Below are positions 62,816-64,000 of a stretch of 64,000 nucleotides of DNA, piece after piece. The stretch is from contig JAJNPV010000017.1 of assembly GCA_021155195.1 (NCBI GenBank), positions 1 to 64,000 on the forward strand, given 5' to 3'. The notes beneath the pieces are model-generated. The model had not been told where the DNA came from and did not search any database. It saw nothing but the letters and a program-made list of their open reading frames with translations. Position 1 is the stretch's first letter, and each line of letters starts with the position of its first letter. This stretch comes from Ohtaekwangia sp. GTDB lineage: Bacteria > Bacteroidota > Bacteroidia > Cytophagales > Cyclobacteriaceae. The translations under genes were made by a program, and so were the position numbers.

Positions 62816-64000
62816 TTAATACCCCGGATTCTGTGTTAGTTTTGCATTTGCATCCAACTGCTGTTTAGGAATTGGAAACAACTGATACTTAGTTGATGCA
62901 TCAACTCCTTTAAATCCGTAAGCGGCACCAAATTTTCCAAAACGGAGCATGTCTTGCCTGCGAGTCATTTCAGCAAACATTTCACGACCACGCTCAGCAT
63001 ACAATTTATCGGCATCAAGCGTAGCAAAAGGGCTCACTTTAGCTCTTGTTCTAATTTGATTCACCAAAGTAAGCGCCTCAGCATTTCCATACCCATTTAG
63101 TCTAGCTAAAGCTTCTGCACGAATCAGTAAAATATCGGCATAACGAAGAATAACAAAGTCATTACTCATGTTTGCAGTTCCACCAACTTCATATGCATAT
63201 TTACCAATGCGAGCCCCACCCTGACGCCACGCATTAGGGCCAAGTTCGTTTATTCTTGGGGTGAAGTTTAGATTAATTCCATCTGGATCAGGCTGGGCTG
63301 AACTGGGACCCTCAAATGCAGGGTCAACCGCTTTGTCACCACTTGGTCTGTATTGAGGACCAACAACGAAGTTAGAAAGACGTGCATCTAACGTGCCCAT
63401 ATCATCAGGAACTCTGTCATTATTCGCATCAATCGCAAGCCCTTTCCAAACCGGACCTTGTGGACCAGGATTAGTAACAGGATCAGAGTACGAATTATAA
63501 AATTCTTCAACAACAGAGTAACCATTCCAAGGCTGGTCAGTTAAGTTATAAACCGTCTGACTGGCATAATGCAACGTCATCATAGGCCAATTAAAGCCTT
63601 GTGCGAAAACCTTGTCGTATGCATAAACGAAAATATTTTCATTAGATCCCGCATTGTTAACAGCAAAATTATCTTTATAAGTTGCTTCCAAGTTGAATTT
63701 ACCACCATCAATAATTGCCTTTGCATCGTCTGCTGCTTTTTGATATTGAGGAGTTCCTGTATATATCTGGGCATTCAAATACAATTTGGCTCTAATGGCT
63801 AATGCTGCCCATTTCGTCATACGTCCATAGGTACTTGCATCCTTTGCATCAGGAAGTACGGGAATAACAGCATTCAATTCAGACTCGATAAAATTGTACA
63901 ATTCCTGACGAGTAGAAGCGCCTTTAACCTCAGTATCATTGAAATCAGTAACTAATGGACCTCTTCCGAAACCATCCATTATCCAATAATACCAAAGTGC
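62816..64000 (-). CDS. RagB/SusD-family outer membrane lipoprotein, N-terminus beyond window
   Basis: About 394 residues visible; the frame stays open to the window edge (upstream residues ALWYYWI precede the Met at 63979), so that Met is internal. The SusD C-terminal features are present: the helix around GRMTKWAALAIRAKLYLNAQIYTG (tetratricopeptide-like), SNDFVILRYADILLIRAEALARL, and RGREMFAEMTRRQDMLRFGKF near the C-terminus, ending in the usual NPGY. SusD proteins capture glycans or other ligands at the surface for a SusC receptor, whose gene should lie just outside the window. The ligand is unknown. Confidence 0.95.
   Translation of the reverse strand, partial: ALWYYWIMDGFGRGPLVTDFNDTEVKGASTRQELYNFIESELNAVIPVLPDAKDASTYGRMTKWAALAIRAKLYLNAQIYTGTPQYQKAADDAKAIIDGGKFNLEATYKDNFAVNNAGSNENIFVYAYDKVFAQGFNWPMMTLHYASQTVYNLTDQPWNGYSVVEEFYNSYSDPVTNPGPQGPVWKGLAIDANNDRVPDDMGTLDARLSNFVVGPQYRPSGDKAVDPAFEGPSSAQPDPDGINLNFTPRINELGPNAWRQGGARIGKYAYEVGGTANMSNDFVILRYADILLIRAEALARLNGYGNAEALTLVNQIRTRAKVSPFATLDADKLYAERGREMFAEMTRRQDMLRFGKFGAAYGFKGVDASTKYQLFPIPKQQLDANAKLTQNPGY

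Overview
The window comes from a bacterium of the phylum Bacteroidota, most likely a Cytophagales-type soil or aquatic organism. The evidence is a SusD-family protein, TonB-dependent receptors with carboxypeptidase-like N-terminal domains, DUF4249 lipoproteins, a type IX secretion (Por) C-terminal sorting domain, an almost complete lack of Shine-Dalgarno sequences, and several promoters of the Bacteroidota type (TTG, 19 bp, TAnnTTTG). Gene density is high. No rRNA, tRNA, CRISPR array, transposase or phage gene was seen.

Layout. (1) 1-6539: a signalling cluster of a PAS-rich histidine kinase cut by the window edge, single-domain response regulators, a receiver-PAS-kinase hybrid, and an opposite-strand kinase/LuxR-type regulator pair. 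(2) 6689-8539: GTP-dependent PEP carboxykinase, followed by a 418-bp intergenic region with an operator-like palindrome and a GC-rich inverted repeat. (3) 8958-11246: an orphan TonB-dependent receptor. (4) 11334-18943: an operon for oxidative attack on sugars or glycosides (Gfo/Idh/MocA dehydrogenase, two sugar isomerase-like TIM barrels, cytochrome c, a DUF1080 3-keto-glycoside hydrolase-like protein, and a 1115-residue ThuA/PQQ-sugar-dehydrogenase/PKD/cytochrome c fusion). (5) 19036-24021: xylose module xylB-xylA, a divergent NrtR-type regulator, and an MFS sugar transporter. (6) 24059-29627: miscellaneous genes. (7) 29659-44869: a twelve-gene same-strand run that joins an alpha-glucoside phosphorolysis pathway (SLC45-like importer, GH13 glucosidase, GH65 phosphorylase, beta-phosphoglucomutase, ROK and PfkB kinases) to a full glycerol pathway (GlpF, GlpK, GlpD). 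(8) 45059-50728: a TonB-dependent receptor and three tandem DUF4249 lipoproteins. (9) 50755-64000: a vanadium-haloperoxidase-like lipoprotein, three paralogous ~1100-residue FG-GAP/ASPIC-UnbV proteins, a small unknown lipoprotein, and a truncated SusD.

How it fits together. Most of the window serves carbohydrate capture and breakdown. Region 7 reads best as one pathway for a molecule that yields both beta-glucose 1-phosphate and glycerol. Glucosylglycerol is the attractive candidate, because GH65 includes a glucosylglycerol phosphorylase; maltose or trehalose plus glycerol is the conservative alternative. Palindromes with the core AAACG(A/T)TTG lie upstream of pckG, the region-4 operon and the MFS transporter, which suggests one LacI-type regulon encoded outside the window. 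Region 9 is the least understood part: a repeatedly duplicated giant surface lipoprotein family next to a SusD and a vanadium-dependent phosphatase/haloperoxidase homologue.
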